Origin: Vibrio ruber DSM 16370
Lineage (GTDB): Bacteria; Pseudomonadota; Gammaproteobacteria; Enterobacterales; Vibrionaceae
DNA length: 64,000 nt
Direction: 5' to 3'
NCBI RefSeq assembly: GCF_900163965.1
Contig: NZ_FULE01000014.1
Coordinates: 248,001-312,000 of the forward strand
Within the stretch, counting starts at the first letter, position 1, and each line of letters opens with the position of its first letter. The notes below the pieces were generated by a model. That model searched no databases, was not told where the DNA came from, and saw nothing but the letters and a program-made list of their open reading frames with translations. Both the position numbers and the translations under genes were made by a program. This document shows positions 26,376 through 37,587 of the stretch, in pieces.

Positions 26376-27950
26376 ATGAAAATACATCTCAGTTGGGTGC
26401 TAATGTTGTTAGTCACCGGATGTCAGACCACCCAACCGTTTGAACCAGTGAGTGCTTCCGAACCGACGAATACACCATCTCCGGAGCATTCAGAAAACGC
26501 AGCCGCAAAGCCGCCTGCAATGCTCCGGACGGCTGTCGAAAAACAGAAGAAAATCCTCACGCCACAGGAACAAGCTGACCTATGGCAGCGTATTATTATG
26601 CAGTTTCGCCTACCGATACCGGATGACGCATCCGTCAATCGGTATCGAGCCTGGTATCTCAAACATCCCAGACATTTAGCAACGGTCGCCCAAAGAGCAA
26701 TACCATTTCTCTATCTGATCACCGAAAAAATTGAACAACGTCATCTACCGCTGGAACTCGCTTTACTCCCCGTTGTAGAGAGCTCATTCGACGCCTTTGC
26801 CTACTCCTATGGCAGAGCCGCCGGTTTATGGCAGTTTGTGCCTTCAACCGGGAAGATGTATGGTCTGAAACAAAATTTTTGGTATGACGGGCGCAGAGAC
26901 GTGGATGCGGCCACCAGCGCGGCACTAGATTACCTTTCCTATCTGAATAAAAAATTTAATGGCAATTGGTATCATGCCATCGCAGCTTACAATAGTGGCA
27001 GTGGCCGGGTCTCATCTGCAATTCGAAAAAATAAGAAGAAAGGGCTGCCAACCGACTTTTTCTCGTTAGATTTACCCAAAGAGACCAGTAGTTATGTGCC
27101 TAAACTGCTGGCACTGGTCGATGTGATTGCCCATCATCAGCAATACGGTATTAAACTTCCGCCGATTACCAACCAACAAGTATTGGCACGCGTTGATCCC
27201 CAAAAGCAGCTCGATCTTGCCGTAGCGGCAAAGTATGCCGGGATCAGCGTCAGAGAACTTCAGAGTTATAACCCGGCCTTCAATCAATGGGCTACCTCAC
27301 CGAATGGTCCATACCAGTTACTGATTCCTGTCGATAAAGTCAACATTTTTGAACAAGCCCTTGAGGCCGATGATGGTCGGGGCATGAAGCTGATTCGCTA
27401 TCAGGTTCAATCCGGTGATGTGCTGAGTACCATTGCTCAAAAATACAATACGACCACGAAAGTAATTCAGACTGTGAATCAGCTGGATGGGATGTTGATT
27501 CGTGTCGGACAATATTTGATGATCCCGACCTCAGTCAAAGACGAAAAAGCTTATGCCCTGAGTATGAGCAATCGACTGGCGAAGATTCAGTCCAGAGTCA
27601 GAGGTCAGTATAAAATGACCCACCGCGTTCGTCCCGGGGAAAGTTTATGGACCATTGCTAAACACTATCACATCTCTCACCGGTCTCTGGCAAAATGGAA
27701 TGGGATGAGCCCCAAAGATCCGCTCAAGATTGGCAAGTCATTGGTTATCTGGAAAAAAGCCAGTGACGGTGCAATCATCCGCACTTTGTTTTACAAAGTT
27801 CGCAGTGGTGATACCCTCAGTGGCATTGCCAATAAATTCAGGATCAGAACATCCGATATCATCAAATGGAATAGCCTGATGGAAGAACAATACCTCCAAC
27901 CCGGCCAACAGTTGAAATTATATGTCGATGTCACCAAAGTCAGTGTCTGA
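26376..27950 (+). CDS. mltD: Membrane-bound lytic murein transglycosylase D
   Basis: A 524-aa lipoprotein that cleaves peptidoglycan glycan chains, leaving 1,6-anhydro ends. The lipobox is LVTGC (Cys16). The lysozyme-like SLT domain (about residues 110-260) has the catalytic Glu in LLPVVESSFDAFAYS, then AAGLWQFVPSTGKMYGL and the AAYNSGSGRV motif. Three LysM repeats follow at about residues 345-390, 413-458 and 470-518, each starting with a YxVxxGDxLSxIA or RPGESLWTIA pattern. They bind peptidoglycan. Confidence 0.96.
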   Translation: MKIHLSWVLMLLVTGCQTTQPFEPVSASEPTNTPSPEHSENAAAKPPAMLRTAVEKQKKILTPQEQADLWQRIIMQFRLPIPDDASVNRYRAWYLKHPRHLATVAQRAIPFLYLITEKIEQRHLPLELALLPVVESSFDAFAYSYGRAAGLWQFVPSTGKMYGLKQNFWYDGRRDVDAATSAALDYLSYLNKKFNGNWYHAIAAYNSGSGRVSSAIRKNKKKGLPTDFFSLDLPKETSSYVPKLLALVDVIAHHQQYGIKLPPITNQQVLARVDPQKQLDLAVAAKYAGISVRELQSYNPAFNQWATSPNGPYQLLIPVDKVNIFEQALEADDGRGMKLIRYQVQSGDVLSTIAQKYNTTTKVIQTVNQLDGMLIRVGQYLMIPTSVKDEKAYALSMSNRLAKIQSRVRGQYKMTHRVRPGESLWTIAKHYHISHRSLAKWNGMSPKDPLKIGKSLVIWKKASDGAIIRTLFYKVRSGDTLSGIANKFRIRTSDIIKWNSLMEEQYLQPGQQLKLYVDVTKVSV

Positions 27951-27958
27951 TCACATCA

Positions 27959-27986
27959 CTTTACCGGTACAGCCGTACCGGTAAAG
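27959..27986. repeat. Long perfect hairpin after mltD
   Basis: CTTTACCGGTAC and GTACCGGTAAAG pair perfectly (12 bp) around a 4-nt loop, 9 bp after the mltD stop. No T-run follows on either strand. It sits between the convergent mltD and yafD genes and may act as a processing or stabilising stem rather than a classical terminator. Confidence 0.7.
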
Positions 27987-28025
27987 CCCTTCCGATTACG
28001 TAATAGAACTTCCCCCTGAATATAC

Positions 28026-28883
28026 CTACTTCGGTAAAGAGAAAGAGACCTGAATCGGATTATGATCCGACGCCGTGGTCTGAACCACACGAGCCTGATT
28101 GAGAACCAGCCCGCGGTAAAAAACATGATCCAACGGATGGGAAAGAAACTGTTTACGCTGGTCATCAGAGAAAGTGACTTCCTGCATCGATAATGACGCC
28201 ATCATCTGATTGACCAATTGAATTCGCTCATCACTCCAGCTATTAAAATCACCGGCAAACAAGATCGGCCCCTGATGAGCGGTCAATGTTCGCGTCAACT
28301 GTTGCAACTGTTGCTGAAATGCTTCGATTCCAAGCGAGAAATTAATGGCATGGACATTGACCACCGCCAGCCTTTGCGCCGGTTGACTTAACTGGTAATA
28401 AGCAACCAACGCCGATTTAGGCAGACGAATCAATGGCTCATCAGCAGTATAAGCACAAGCCGAAATAGGGGGGGGCCCGGCAATATTCATTACTCCGGCA
28501 GACTTGTTGAAGACAGAGAAAGCATGAACCTGTAACGCAGACAGATTTTGTTGCATCAACCATTGATACAATGGCGAGCCAAAACTTGATTCCTGTAGCA
28601 ATATCAACTGCTTATTCCGGCTATATTTGCTCAGAGCCGGTTCCCAGTCGGAACGGTTCTCTTTATAGATATTCCAAACCAGCACATTCAACACACCTTG
28701 CGCATCAATCGCAGCCGGAATATGGCTATTTTGATAACATTGCCCATCAAATGAAGGAACAGATGACTTTGCAGGCACTAATGACATCAGTTGCGGTGAG
28801 TCTGGAACTTGAAAAACAATCGTCGCACCTAATGCAGAGAGGAGTAACAATACGGCAAGGAGAATTCCCAGTCTTTTTTTCAT
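28026..28883 (-). CDS. yafD: Endonuclease/exonuclease/phosphatase-family protein (YafD-like)
   Basis: A 285-aa protein of the EEP (DNase I-like) fold resembling E. coli YafD. An N-terminal membrane anchor or uncleaved signal (about residues 4-25) precedes the domain. EEP motifs appear in order: NVLVWNIYKENR, LILLQESSFGSP, VVNVHAINF, GPILFAGDFNSW, SHPLDHVFYRG and TTASDHNPIQVSF with the catalytic His. The substrate is unknown. A C8 tract (G8 on the plus strand, 28468-28475) lies in the coding region at the Pro-Pro-Pro segment. Convergent with mltD. Confidence 0.9.
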   Translation of the reverse strand: MKKRLGILLAVLLLLSALGATIVFQVPDSPQLMSLVPAKSSVPSFDGQCYQNSHIPAAIDAQGVLNVLVWNIYKENRSDWEPALSKYSRNKQLILLQESSFGSPLYQWLMQQNLSALQVHAFSVFNKSAGVMNIAGPPPISACAYTADEPLIRLPKSALVAYYQLSQPAQRLAVVNVHAINFSLGIEAFQQQLQQLTRTLTAHQGPILFAGDFNSWSDERIQLVNQMMASLSMQEVTFSDDQRKQFLSHPLDHVFYRGLVLNQARVVQTTASDHNPIQVSFSLPK

Positions 28884-28954
28884 GGTATGCTTTCCGGAAA
28901 GTAATCAAAGAATGAAACGGGTAGGAATAAATCAGAATCGATGGTTGATGACAA

Positions 28955-28976
28955 AGAAGGAGCCATCGGCTCCTTC
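28955..28976 (-). terminator. Terminator-like hairpin after glnB
   Basis: Stem GAAGGAGCC and GGCTCCTTC around a 3-nt loop, with a short TTTGT run on the minus strand. Confidence 0.6.
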
Positions 28977-28986
28977 CGGTAATAAA

Positions 28987-29334
<348 letters not shown>

Positions 29335-29580
29335 TTAAACTTTATGGGTTGCAGGCATTATCGATTACCAGAAGAAAACATTCAACAATCCCTCAACCGA
29401 CAAGCAATCATCACGCCAATATGAAATGAATAGATTAATCATCTCTGACTGGCATCATCCGCAACCAGCCCTCTGAGATTCAATCCAGCCGAACTGCTGA
29501 AAACTAACACAATGAGACATTTGTACAATCCCATCAAACTGCATGACCAGCTCAATAATACGTTGTTCCGGTACTGATAT

Positions 29581-30975
29581 CTATGTCGCCGTGCCCCAAA
29601 TCAGCTCATAGTCTGAACCAGAAAAGCGCTCATCAACAAACAACCCTGCCACGGCTATCACCTGCTGCCCACTCACCAGAATCGGCATTCTCCGCCGCTG
29701 CCAGCTCGGGATCCGGTACTCTTGAAACAGCTTTTTCAATTTATGCCGCCCCTTTCGTCCGACGGGAGAAGCGATCAATCCTTCCGGATTAAACATCACC
29801 CGCAGTGGCATAGACAGACAATGTGTGTCTAATCCAAGTGCGCCTTGTGTACCTGTCACGCTCTCGGTTAATAAAGAATCCTCGGTTAATAAAGAATCCT
29901 CAGTTAATAAAGAATCCTCAGTTAATAAAGAACTCTCAGATAATGTTAGTGTCCCCAACCCATCAGGAAGTTCAATCGGAGCATTCAATTTTATCGGGGA
30001 CTGCCAGTCACTGATATCTGTATAAACCGGAATACAATAGAGATGTTCGGCAAAGCGACGCACCTCATAATCACCGATACGACACCGCGGATTGGCATCG
30101 GTTTTCGCCTGCAAAACCTGATGAATGATATTTTCAAGCTGAATCCGGCTTGGCATCGGATGACCAAGTTGCTCAAACCACATCCGTAATAGCTGTGCCT
30201 GTACCGCTTCACTACTCTCGAATAAGCAGCGGATCGACAAACGACTGTCCGACTGCAACGCTGCGCGATAACGTGCTTGAAGCAATTCACTGAGTAAGGC
30301 TTCCTGACTGGCGCATAACTCGGCGCTACGCTGTACCGCTTGCGGAAAATGAGGCCAGCGCTCCACCAGTAAAGGCATCACCTCATGACGAATAAAGTTG
30401 CGGTCAAAACGAGTATCCTGATTGCTCTCATCTTCCACCCAACTTAATTGATGAGTATTAGCATACGCCTCAATTTCCGCTCTTGAGACATTCAATAAGG
30501 GGCGTAATAACCGCCCTTGATGCCATGGCATCGATGCCGCCATACTCGATAACCCTTTCGGGCCACTGCCCCGTTTGAGAGCCAGCAGAAAGGTTTCCAG
30601 TTGATCGTCACGATGTTGTCCGGTCAGCAACAAATCCCCCTCATCGATATAACGCTGTAACGCCTGATATCTGGCCTGACGGGCAGCAGCTTCCAAACCA
30701 TCACCTTGTTGATCGACCTCAATATATTCCACCTGAAAAGGCAATCCTTCTTCTGCACACCATTGTCGGCAACATTCAACCCACTGGTCGGCCGAAGCAC
30801 TCAGTCCATGATGGACATGCACCGCTATTGCCGGACACGGATTATCGCTCACGTAGCGAGCTAACAAATGAAGCAAGACGCGCGAATCAACACCACCACT
30901 CAATGCCAGAATACATCTGGTTTGCGGAGATTGAATATGGCTGGTCATAAACTGAAAAAAATCGTGATAAAGCAT
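29581..30975 (-). CDS. tilS: tRNA(Ile)-lysidine synthase
   Basis: A 464-aa ATP-dependent enzyme that turns the wobble C of tRNA-Ile(CAU) into lysidine, so that it reads AUA rather than AUG. The PP-loop is ALSGGVDSRVLLHLL near residue 25, followed by HHGLSASAD, LTGQHRDDQLETFLLALKRGSGPKGLSSM, and HEVMPLLVERWPHF. The substrate-binding and C-terminal domains (GRKGRHKLKKLFQEYRIPSWQRRRMPIL) complete the long form. An unusual insert near residues 345-370 repeats SLLTED four times, encoded by 18-bp units. It lies in the linker before the C-terminal domain. Confidence 0.95.
   Translation of the reverse strand: MLYHDFFQFMTSHIQSPQTRCILALSGGVDSRVLLHLLARYVSDNPCPAIAVHVHHGLSASADQWVECCRQWCAEEGLPFQVEYIEVDQQGDGLEAAARQARYQALQRYIDEGDLLLTGQHRDDQLETFLLALKRGSGPKGLSSMAASMPWHQGRLLRPLLNVSRAEIEAYANTHQLSWVEDESNQDTRFDRNFIRHEVMPLLVERWPHFPQAVQRSAELCASQEALLSELLQARYRAALQSDSRLSIRCLFESSEAVQAQLLRMWFEQLGHPMPSRIQLENIIHQVLQAKTDANPRCRIGDYEVRRFAEHLYCIPVYTDISDWQSPIKLNAPIELPDGLGTLTLSESSLLTEDSLLTEDSLLTEDSLLTESVTGTQGALGLDTHCLSMPLRVMFNPEGLIASPVGRKGRHKLKKLFQEYRIPSWQRRRMPILVSGQQVIAVAGLFVDERFSGSDYELIWGTAT
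29863..29934. repeat. Four 18-bp tandem units inside tilS
   Basis: Four direct copies of an 18-bp unit (29863-29880, 29881-29898, 29899-29916, 29917-29934). They are identical apart from one position in the last two units and the tail of the final copy. The unit is a multiple of three, so copy changes keep the frame. Encodes SLLTED repeats. Confidence 0.95.
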
Positions 30976-31071
30976 TGAGGTCGCATTTCAAAAAACACTG
31001 GAGACCGTCAGTTTACCTTGGCCTTTTGCAGGTGAAAACCTGAATTGATCTTTGTGAGGTCATGATGAATA

Positions 31072-31104
31072 AGTAAAAGGGAGATCCGAATCGGATCTCC
31101 CTTT
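31072..31104 (-). terminator. Intrinsic terminator after accA
   Basis: A near-perfect 14-bp stem centred at 31090 (AAAGGGAGATCCGA with TCGGATCTCCCTTT), with T residues following on the minus strand. Confidence 0.8.
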
Positions 31105-31159
31105 CAATCTTAAGCGGTACAACCGGTACAACAAAACGCATTTGTACCGTAAGTCACGC

Positions 31160-32119
31160 TTAACAATAACCATAACTCATCAGACGCTGATAACGGCGAT
31201 CTAATAAAGTATTCTGATCAAATTGACGCAGTTCCTGAAGCTGTCGTTGCAACGTCTCTTTCATTCGCTGTGCCATTTGCTGATGGTTGCTGTGTGCCCC
31301 ACCTAAAGGCTCCTCGATCACATCGTCAATAAGGCCAAGCTCTTTAAGGCGTGGCGCAACAAGCCCCATCGCTTCAGCCGCTTGAGGCGCTTTATCTGAA
31401 TCACGCCACAAAATAGACGCACACCCTTCAGGAGAAATTACAGCGTAAGTTGAATATTGCAACATATTCACATAATCACCGACACCGATTGCCAGAGCGC
31501 CACCGGAACCACCTTCACCAACCACATTACAGATGACTGGTACTTTCAAACCGGACATCACTTTCAAATTGGTCGCAATTGCTTCTGATTGGCCGCGTTC
31601 TTCGGCACCGACACCGGGATAAGCACCCGCTGTATCGATAAATGTAATAATCGGCAGATTAAAACGTTCTGCCATTCGCATCAGGCGCAAGGCTTTACGA
31701 TAACCTTCAGGTTTTGGCATCCCGAAGTTACGCTTGACCTTCTCACGGGTTTCACGCCCCTTCTGATGACCAATCACCATGACAGGCTGGCCATCCAGAC
31801 GCGCCATCCCACCGACAATCGCTTTGTCGTCAGCATAAGCGCGATCCCCAGACAATTCATCAAAATCAGTAAAGACGTGTTTGATATAGTCCAAAGTATA
31901 AGGACGCTGAGGATGACGGGCTAACTGAGCGACTTGCCACGCACCTAAATCACTAAAGATTTTTTTCTTCAGTTCAATGCTTTTATTTTCTAGCTGTTCG
32001 ATCTCTTTATCGAGATCGACTGAGGTACTCCCGCCATGACGGGAAACATCTCGTAATGCTTCAATTTTCGCTTCAAGTTCTGCAATTGGTTTTTCAAATT
32101 CTAGAAAATTCAGGCTCAT
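31160..32119 (-). CDS. accA: Acetyl-CoA carboxylase carboxyltransferase subunit alpha
   Basis: A 319-aa subunit of the carboxyltransferase that makes malonyl-CoA for fatty acid synthesis, acting with AccD. Length equals E. coli AccA. Markers are [22 protein letters not shown] at the start, [51 protein letters not shown] and the crotonase-type [15 protein letters not shown] oxyanion region. AAGGA precedes the ATG. It follows dnaE after 44 bp, as in enterobacteria. Confidence 0.98.
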   Translation of the reverse strand: MSLNFLEFEKPIAELEAKIEALRDVSRHGGSTSVDLDKEIEQLENKSIELKKKIFSDLGAWQVAQLARHPQRPYTLDYIKHVFTDFDELSGDRAYADDKAIVGGMARLDGQPVMVIGHQKGRETREKVKRNFGMPKPEGYRKALRLMRMAERFNLPIITFIDTAGAYPGVGAEERGQSEAIATNLKVMSGLKVPVICNVVGEGGSGGALAIGVGDYVNMLQYSTYAVISPEGCASILWRDSDKAPQAAEAMGLVAPRLKELGLIDDVIEEPLGGAHSNHQQMAQRMKETLQRQLQELRQFDQNTLLDRRYQRLMSYGYC

Positions 32120-32163
32120 TTACCGATCCTTTTTGACTCAGCTTTCTTTATTTTCAGCTGAAT

Positions 32164-35100
32164 TTAGTTAAATTCGAGTTCAACTTGGCCGGGGCCAAGC
32201 AATTGTTTCAATTCATCCAACAGTGTATCGTTCGGCGTCACACGCCATTCTGTACCCAGGGTCAATTTCGCTCTGGCATCAGCCCGTTGATAATAAATAT
32301 GTATCGGCACACTACCGGAGCGGTGAGGTTCCAGAATACGGCTGAAACGCTCAAAAAATGGTTCATCAATCTGTGTTTGAGTGATTGATAAAGACAAACT
32401 CTTTGCATATTTTTCTCGTGCTGAATCTAAATCCATCACTTCGCGGACAGTCATTTTAAGGCCACCACTGAAGTCATCAAAGCTGACCTGTCCGTTTAGC
32501 ACCAGAATTTTATCTTTTTCAAGCAATTCTGCATACTGTTCCAGCGCATCGGAGAACAACATCGCCTCTAACCGACTGGAACGGTCGTCCAATGTCAATA
32601 TCCCGATACGCGAGCCGCGCTTGGTGGTCATCACCCGTGCGGCAATCACCAATCCCGCAACTTTTAACGATTGATCACGTCGAGTTGGCGTCACATCCTT
32701 TAATCGACAATCCGTATAGTAATTGAGTTCCTTCAGATACGCATTAACCGGGTGACCGGTTAAATAGAGTCCCAGTGTATCTCTTTCGCCTTCAAGCCAA
32801 ACCTTTTCCGGCCATGGAGGTACTTGCGTATAGCGTTGTTCCACGGCTTCTGGTGCATCGGTCAGCACCCCAAACATATCCGTCTGACCAAATGATTCGG
32901 CCTGACGATGTTGGCTGGCAGCTTTAACCGCATCATCGAGAGAAGCCATCATAGCCGCACGGTGTGGTCCAAGACGGTCAAGCGCACCGGCATAAATCAG
33001 TTTCTCGATAACACGTTTATTGACCCGTTTTAGATCAACTCGCGCACAAAAATCAAATAAGTCTTTAAAATGCCCGCCAGCATTACGTGCTTCGAGAATC
33101 GCATCAATCGGCCCTTCGCCAACACCTTTAATCGCGCCGATACCGTATACGATAGCGCCCTGATCATCGACATTAAACCGATAAAGCCCTGAATTAATAT
33201 CAGGCGGCAGTACCGTCAGATTCATCCGGATACATTCATCGACCAAACCGACCACTTTCTCGGTATTGTCCATATCCGCAGTCATGACTGCGGCCATAAA
33301 CTCCGCTGGATAATGCGTTTTCAACCACAGCGTCTGGTATGATACTAGTGCATATGCTGCCGAATGCGACTTGTTAAAGCCATAACCGGCGAATTTCTCC
33401 ACCAAGTCGAAGATTTTTATCGCAAGTTCGCCATCAATACCGTTATTGACTGCGCCCTGTTCAAATATCGCCCGCTGCTTTGCCATTTCCTCCGGCTTTT
33501 TCTTCCCCATCGCGCGGCGCAGCATATCTGCACCACCCAAGGTATAACCGGCCAGGACCTGAGCAATCTGCATGACCTGTTCCTGATAAAGGATAATCCC
33601 ATATGTCGGCTCAAGAATCTCTTTAAGCGATTCATGTTGCCATTTTTCATCAGGATAGGAGATCGGCTCACGCCCATGCTTCCGGTCAATAAAGTTATCC
33701 ACCATCCCTGACTGCAAAGGTCCGGGACGGAACAACGCCACCAATGCGATAATATCTTCGAAACAGTCCGGCTGAAGTCGTTTAATCAGATCCTTCATAC
33801 CGCGCGATTCGAGCTGAAACACTGCGGTTGTTTCTGAATTTTGCAAATTACGAAATGACTGTGGGTCGGCCAGCGGAATCGCTTCGATACGAACCGGTGG
33901 TTCTCCTCGTTTTTCGAGGCGCGGATTAATCAGACCAAGTGCCCAGTCGATAATCGTCAGTGTCCGCAATCCCAAAAAGTCAAACTTAACCAGTCCTGCG
34001 GTCTCGACGTCATTTTTATCGAATTGAGTAACCGGATAGTGACCTTCCGGATCACAATAGATGGGAGAAAAATCGGTAATCGTCGTCGGTGAGATCACAA
34101 CCCCACCGGCATGTTTACCTGCATTTCGGGTACAGCCTTCCAGAATCCGACACTTATCGATCAGCTCTCTGACTTCCTCATCGGCATCATAGAGTTCTTG
34201 GAGTGCAGGCTCAGCTTTAAACGCTTTCTCCAGCGTCATGCCCGGATCAGGCGGTACCAGCTTAGAAATACGATCCACAAACCCGAATGGGTGCCCCAAA
34301 ACCCTTCCCACATCACGAATAACCGCTTTCGCTGCCATCGTACCGAAGGTAATGATCTGAGAAACCGCATCTCTTCCGTACATCTCGGCAACGTGTTCGA
34401 TCACCCGATCTCGTTTATCCATACAGAAATCGACATCAAAGTCGGGCATTGACACCCGCTCCGGATTGAGAAAACGTTCGAAAAGCAGGTCATACTCCAA
34501 CGGATCCAAATCGGTAATTTTCAGCGCGTAGGCCACCAGCGATCCGGCACCTGAGCCTCGCCCCGGTCCCACGGGAATATCATTATCTTTGGACCACTGA
34601 ATAAACTCCATCACGATCAGGAAGTAACCGGGAAATCCCATCTGGTTGATGACGTCGAGTTCAATCTGCAAACGCTCATCATATGCCGGCCGTTTTTCCA
34701 GCCTGACTTGCGGCTCGGGAAAGAGAAATTCGAGTCGTTCTTCTAGCCCTTCTTGCGATTTTTTGACTAAAAAGTCATCGATATTCATCCCTTCCGTAGG
34801 GAAATTCGGCAGGAAATACTCCCCTAACCGCACGGTCACATTACAGCGTTTAGCGATTTCGACTGTATTTTGCAGCGCTTCGGGAATATCTTTGAACAGC
34901 TCACACATCTCATCTTCACTGCGAAGATATTGCTGTTCACTGTAGTGTTTGGGTCTGCGCGGGTCATCCATGGTATAGCCATCATGAATCGCGACCCGGA
35001 TTTCATGCGCTTCAAACAGATCCCGGCTTAAAAAAACCACTTCATTTGTGGCCACCACCGGTAAATCATATTGCTCCGCCAATTCGATGGCAAAGTGCAG

Positions 35101-35643
35101 ATAGGTTTCTTCATCAAGGCGGCCGGTTCGGATTAACTCAAGATAAAAACGATCAGGGAAATGGGTCTGATAAAAGTCAACATACTGCTCAACCAGTTTC
35201 TGGTTGCCTTTCAGTAACGCCTGACCAATATCTCCGTTTTTACCACCGGACAAGACGATTAAACCTTCAGAGTGTTCAGCCAACCATTCTTGGTCAATCA
35301 CGGGCTGATGCTGGATATGTCCGCGGAGATAGGCTTGTGAGATAAGCCAAGTCAGATTTTTATAGCCGGTATTATCAGCTGCAAGTAATGTCAGGCGAGT
35401 CAGATCATCACCGAATGCCTGCGAACGAACTGAAAAATCAGCGCCGATGATCGGCTTTACACCACAGTTATGGGCGGTACTATAAAATTTTACCAGCCCG
35501 CACAGGTTGGTAAAATCAGTTAACGCCATCGCCGGCATTCCCATCTCTGCAACCTTCTTGACTAAAGGCGGCACTTTAGATAGCCCATCAATCATAGAAA
35601 AATCACTATGAACTCTGAGATGGATAAATTTAGGGTCTGACAT
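32164..35643 (-). CDS. dnaE: DNA polymerase III alpha subunit
   Basis: An 1159-aa replicative polymerase subunit. The N-terminal PHP domain ([19 protein letters not shown]) is followed by the family C palm with the catalytic Asp pair in [24 protein letters not shown] and a third Asp in [10 protein letters not shown]. Further landmarks are [52 protein letters not shown], a helix-hairpin-helix part and the C-terminal OB fold. The length matches E. coli DnaE (1160 aa). Its proofreading partner dnaQ lies about 8 kb away in the window. Confidence 0.98.
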   Translation of the reverse strand: MSDPKFIHLRVHSDFSMIDGLSKVPPLVKKVAEMGMPAMALTDFTNLCGLVKFYSTAHNCGVKPIIGADFSVRSQAFGDDLTRLTLLAADNTGYKNLTWLISQAYLRGHIQHQPVIDQEWLAEHSEGLIVLSGGKNGDIGQALLKGNQKLVEQYVDFYQTHFPDRFYLELIRTGRLDEETYLHFAIELAEQYDLPVVATNEVVFLSRDLFEAHEIRVAIHDGYTMDDPRRPKHYSEQQYLRSEDEMCELFKDIPEALQNTVEIAKRCNVTVRLGEYFLPNFPTEGMNIDDFLVKKSQEGLEERLEFLFPEPQVRLEKRPAYDERLQIELDVINQMGFPGYFLIVMEFIQWSKDNDIPVGPGRGSGAGSLVAYALKITDLDPLEYDLLFERFLNPERVSMPDFDVDFCMDKRDRVIEHVAEMYGRDAVSQIITFGTMAAKAVIRDVGRVLGHPFGFVDRISKLVPPDPGMTLEKAFKAEPALQELYDADEEVRELIDKCRILEGCTRNAGKHAGGVVISPTTITDFSPIYCDPEGHYPVTQFDKNDVETAGLVKFDFLGLRTLTIIDWALGLINPRLEKRGEPPVRIEAIPLADPQSFRNLQNSETTAVFQLESRGMKDLIKRLQPDCFEDIIALVALFRPGPLQSGMVDNFIDRKHGREPISYPDEKWQHESLKEILEPTYGIILYQEQVMQIAQVLAGYTLGGADMLRRAMGKKKPEEMAKQRAIFEQGAVNNGIDGELAIKIFDLVEKFAGYGFNKSHSAAYALVSYQTLWLKTHYPAEFMAAVMTADMDNTEKVVGLVDECIRMNLTVLPPDINSGLYRFNVDDQGAIVYGIGAIKGVGEGPIDAILEARNAGGHFKDLFDFCARVDLKRVNKRVIEKLIYAGALDRLGPHRAAMMASLDDAVKAASQHRQAESFGQTDMFGVLTDAPEAVEQRYTQVPPWPEKVWLEGERDTLGLYLTGHPVNAYLKELNYYTDCRLKDVTPTRRDQSLKVAGLVIAARVMTTKRGSRIGILTLDDRSSRLEAMLFSDALEQYAELLEKDKILVLNGQVSFDDFSGGLKMTVREVMDLDSAREKYAKSLSLSITQTQIDEPFFERFSRILEPHRSGSVPIHIYYQRADARAKLTLGTEWRVTPNDTLLDELKQLLGPGQVELEFN

Positions 35644-35725
35644 GGTGTTGAATATCCTGTTCAGAAACGGTAAAAAAACAGCCGTCTCCGTATGTAAAAA
35701 CGTGATAACCCAATATTGTACGTGA

Positions 35726-36340
35726 TTATCTATCTAAGTCCAAAATACGTCGTACGGGCTTGAAACTTCTGCGATGCGCATCAATCACCCCGTAATGTTC
35801 AATTGCTGTCAGATGCGCTTTGGTCGGGTAGCCTTTATGCTGTGCAAATCCATACTTGGGATATTGCTGATCCAACAGCATCATTTCCTGATCCCGGGTC
35901 ACTTTCGCCAAAATTGAAGCAGCACTGATTTCTGCCACACGCAGATCGCCTTTTACGACAGCAGCCGCAGGGACAGACAATGGCGGAATCCGGTTACCAT
36001 CGACCAGAACAAAATCAGCGGCAACCGGGAGAGCATCAACCGCCCGCTGCATTGCCACCATCGTTGCCTGTAAAATATTCAGACGATCAATTTCTTCTGC
36101 TGAACAACGCCCAATCGCCCACGCAATCGCTTTTTCCTGAATTTCGGGAAAGAGAGCCAGCCGTTTTTTTTCCGATAATTTTTTGGAGTCCGTTAAACCA
36201 TTAATCGGCCGGGCCGGGTCTAAAATCACTGCGGCAGTCACGACGTCGCCAACCAGAGGCCCGCGCCCCACTTCATCGACTCCGGCAAAACACCGGTAAC
36301 CAGACGGGTATTCAAAAGGAGGGAATTCAATATTAGCCAT
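35726..36340 (-). CDS. rnhB: Ribonuclease HII
   Basis: A 204-aa type 2 RNase H that removes single ribonucleotides and RNA primers from DNA. Catalytic carboxylates are visible in [24 protein letters not shown] (Asp-Glu), VLVDGNRIP, and [21 protein letters not shown]. The GRG motif contacts the ribonucleotide. It starts directly at the lpxB stop with no spacer, so translation is probably coupled. Confidence 0.97.
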   Translation of the reverse strand: MANIEFPPFEYPSGYRCFAGVDEVGRGPLVGDVVTAAVILDPARPINGLTDSKKLSEKKRLALFPEIQEKAIAWAIGRCSAEEIDRLNILQATMVAMQRAVDALPVAADFVLVDGNRIPPLSVPAAAVVKGDLRVAEISAASILAKVTRDQEMMLLDQQYPKYGFAQHKGYPTKAHLTAIEHYGVIDAHRRSFKPVRRILDLDR

Positions 36341-37492
36341 TCACAATCGCTCTATCAGGTTTAAAACTGCGTTAGCCGCCTGTTTATCGGCATCTTTGCG
36401 GATCAACTGGTGAATTTCTGTGAACTTGTTTTGCATCAAACGATTATCACCATCGAATAGAACACAGACTTCCCGGTATAAGTTGTCCACCGTACATTCG
36501 TCCAGCAATAATTCTTTCACAATTTCGTCATCGGCAAGAATATTCGGTAGCGATACATATTTTGTTTTCACCAGTCGCTTGGCTAGGAAATTGGTTACCG
36601 CATTAAACCGATAGCCGACCACCATGGGGCGGTTCACCAGCATACACTCTAATGCAACGGTTCCAGACGCCAACAGGACTGCATCCGCAGCCGTAATCAC
36701 CGTTCTTGCCGTCCCATCGAACAGTTTAAAATCCAATTCAGGCGCAATTTCCTGCCATGCGGCTTCAAACTGAGCACGTCGTTTATCATTCACCAAGGCG
36801 ACCACAAACCCTAAATCAGGATAACGCCGGTGAAGTTTCTGACAAGTTTCAATAAAAGGACGACTCAACATTTTCAGTTCGCTGCCCCGGCTTCCGGGAA
36901 GTACGGCTAACCAACGTTTTTCGGTCTCCAGCCCTAATGCTGCCCGGGCCTCATTTTTATCCGAAGACAACGGAATCGCATCCGCTAATGTATGACCGAT
37001 AAATTCACATGGCACGTTAAATCGATCATAAAAAGCTTTCTCAAACGGAAGAAATGCCAGCACCAGATGAGTTGCCTGAGCAATCTTGTAAATACGCTTT
37101 TGACGCCATGCCCAAACAGAAGGGCTTACATAATGAACCGTTGTGATACCGGCATCTTTCAAATTCCGCTCCAGACGCAGATTGAAATCCGGTGCATCGA
37201 TACCAACAAATACATCCAGGTCAGCAGCGTTAAAATAGCGAACGAGCTGAGATTTGATCTTGAAAAGACGAGGCAGTCTTCCTAAAACCTCGGCTAACCC
37301 CATGACAGCCAGTTCTTCCATATCAAATAAAGATTCACAACCCAGCGCTTTCATTTTAGGACCAGCGATTCCGACAAAATGAGCATTAGGATACTGTTCT
37401 CGGATCGCTTTGATTAGCCCTTCACCCAGCGTATCACCGGATAACTCACCGACCACGATGCCAATATTGAGCGGCTTACTTTTATCCAACAT
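36341..37492 (-). CDS. lpxB: Lipid-A-disaccharide synthase
   Basis: A 383-aa glycosyltransferase (family GT19) that joins lipid X and UDP-2,3-diacylglucosamine to the lipid A disaccharide at the inner membrane. Markers are [80 protein letters not shown] and [13 protein letters not shown] chose the ATG at 37492 ([13 protein letters not shown]). The longer frame adds ten residues with no better ribosome binding site. A terminator-like hairpin separates it from lpxA, so it may partly have its own promoter. Confidence 0.96.
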   Translation of the reverse strand: MLDKSKPLNIGIVVGELSGDTLGEGLIKAIREQYPNAHFVGIAGPKMKALGCESLFDMEELAVMGLAEVLGRLPRLFKIKSQLVRYFNAADLDVFVGIDAPDFNLRLERNLKDAGITTVHYVSPSVWAWRQKRIYKIAQATHLVLAFLPFEKAFYDRFNVPCEFIGHTLADAIPLSSDKNEARAALGLETEKRWLAVLPGSRGSELKMLSRPFIETCQKLHRRYPDLGFVVALVNDKRRAQFEAAWQEIAPELDFKLFDGTARTVITAADAVLLASGTVALECMLVNRPMVVGYRFNAVTNFLAKRLVKTKYVSLPNILADDEIVKELLLDECTVDNLYREVCVLFDGDNRLMQNKFTEIHQLIRKDADKQAANAVLNLIERL

Positions 37493-37534
37493 GATTGATT
37501 TTGAATCCCTAACAGACAGCATAAATGGAGACCA

Positions 37535-37568
37535 ACAAAAAAAGATCGCTCAATTCAAAGCGATCTTT
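37535..37568 (-). terminator. Terminator-like hairpin between lpxA and lpxB
   Basis: Stem AAAGATCGCT (37541-37550) and AGCGATCTTT (37559-37568), followed on the minus strand by a T7 run. It lies 20 bp past the lpxA stop and 43 bp before the lpxB start. Confidence 0.8.
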
Positions 37569-37587
37569 TCTGCTGATTGTGCATAAA

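Noticed and set aside
28571-28915. A 114-aa plus-strand frame opposite the yafD-like gene
   Set aside because: It overlaps a well-supported gene with clear EEP motifs and has no family pattern.
29863-29934. CRISPR-like repeat array
   Set aside because: The units are contiguous, without spacers, and lie within an intact coding frame.
29825-30025. Plus-strand frames over the tilS repeat
   Set aside because: Shadows of tilS. Their repetitive proteins only reflect the 18-bp units on the other strand.
31589-31924. A 111-aa frame opposite accA
   Set aside because: A mirror of the accA coding sequence, with no ribosome binding site or recognisable family.
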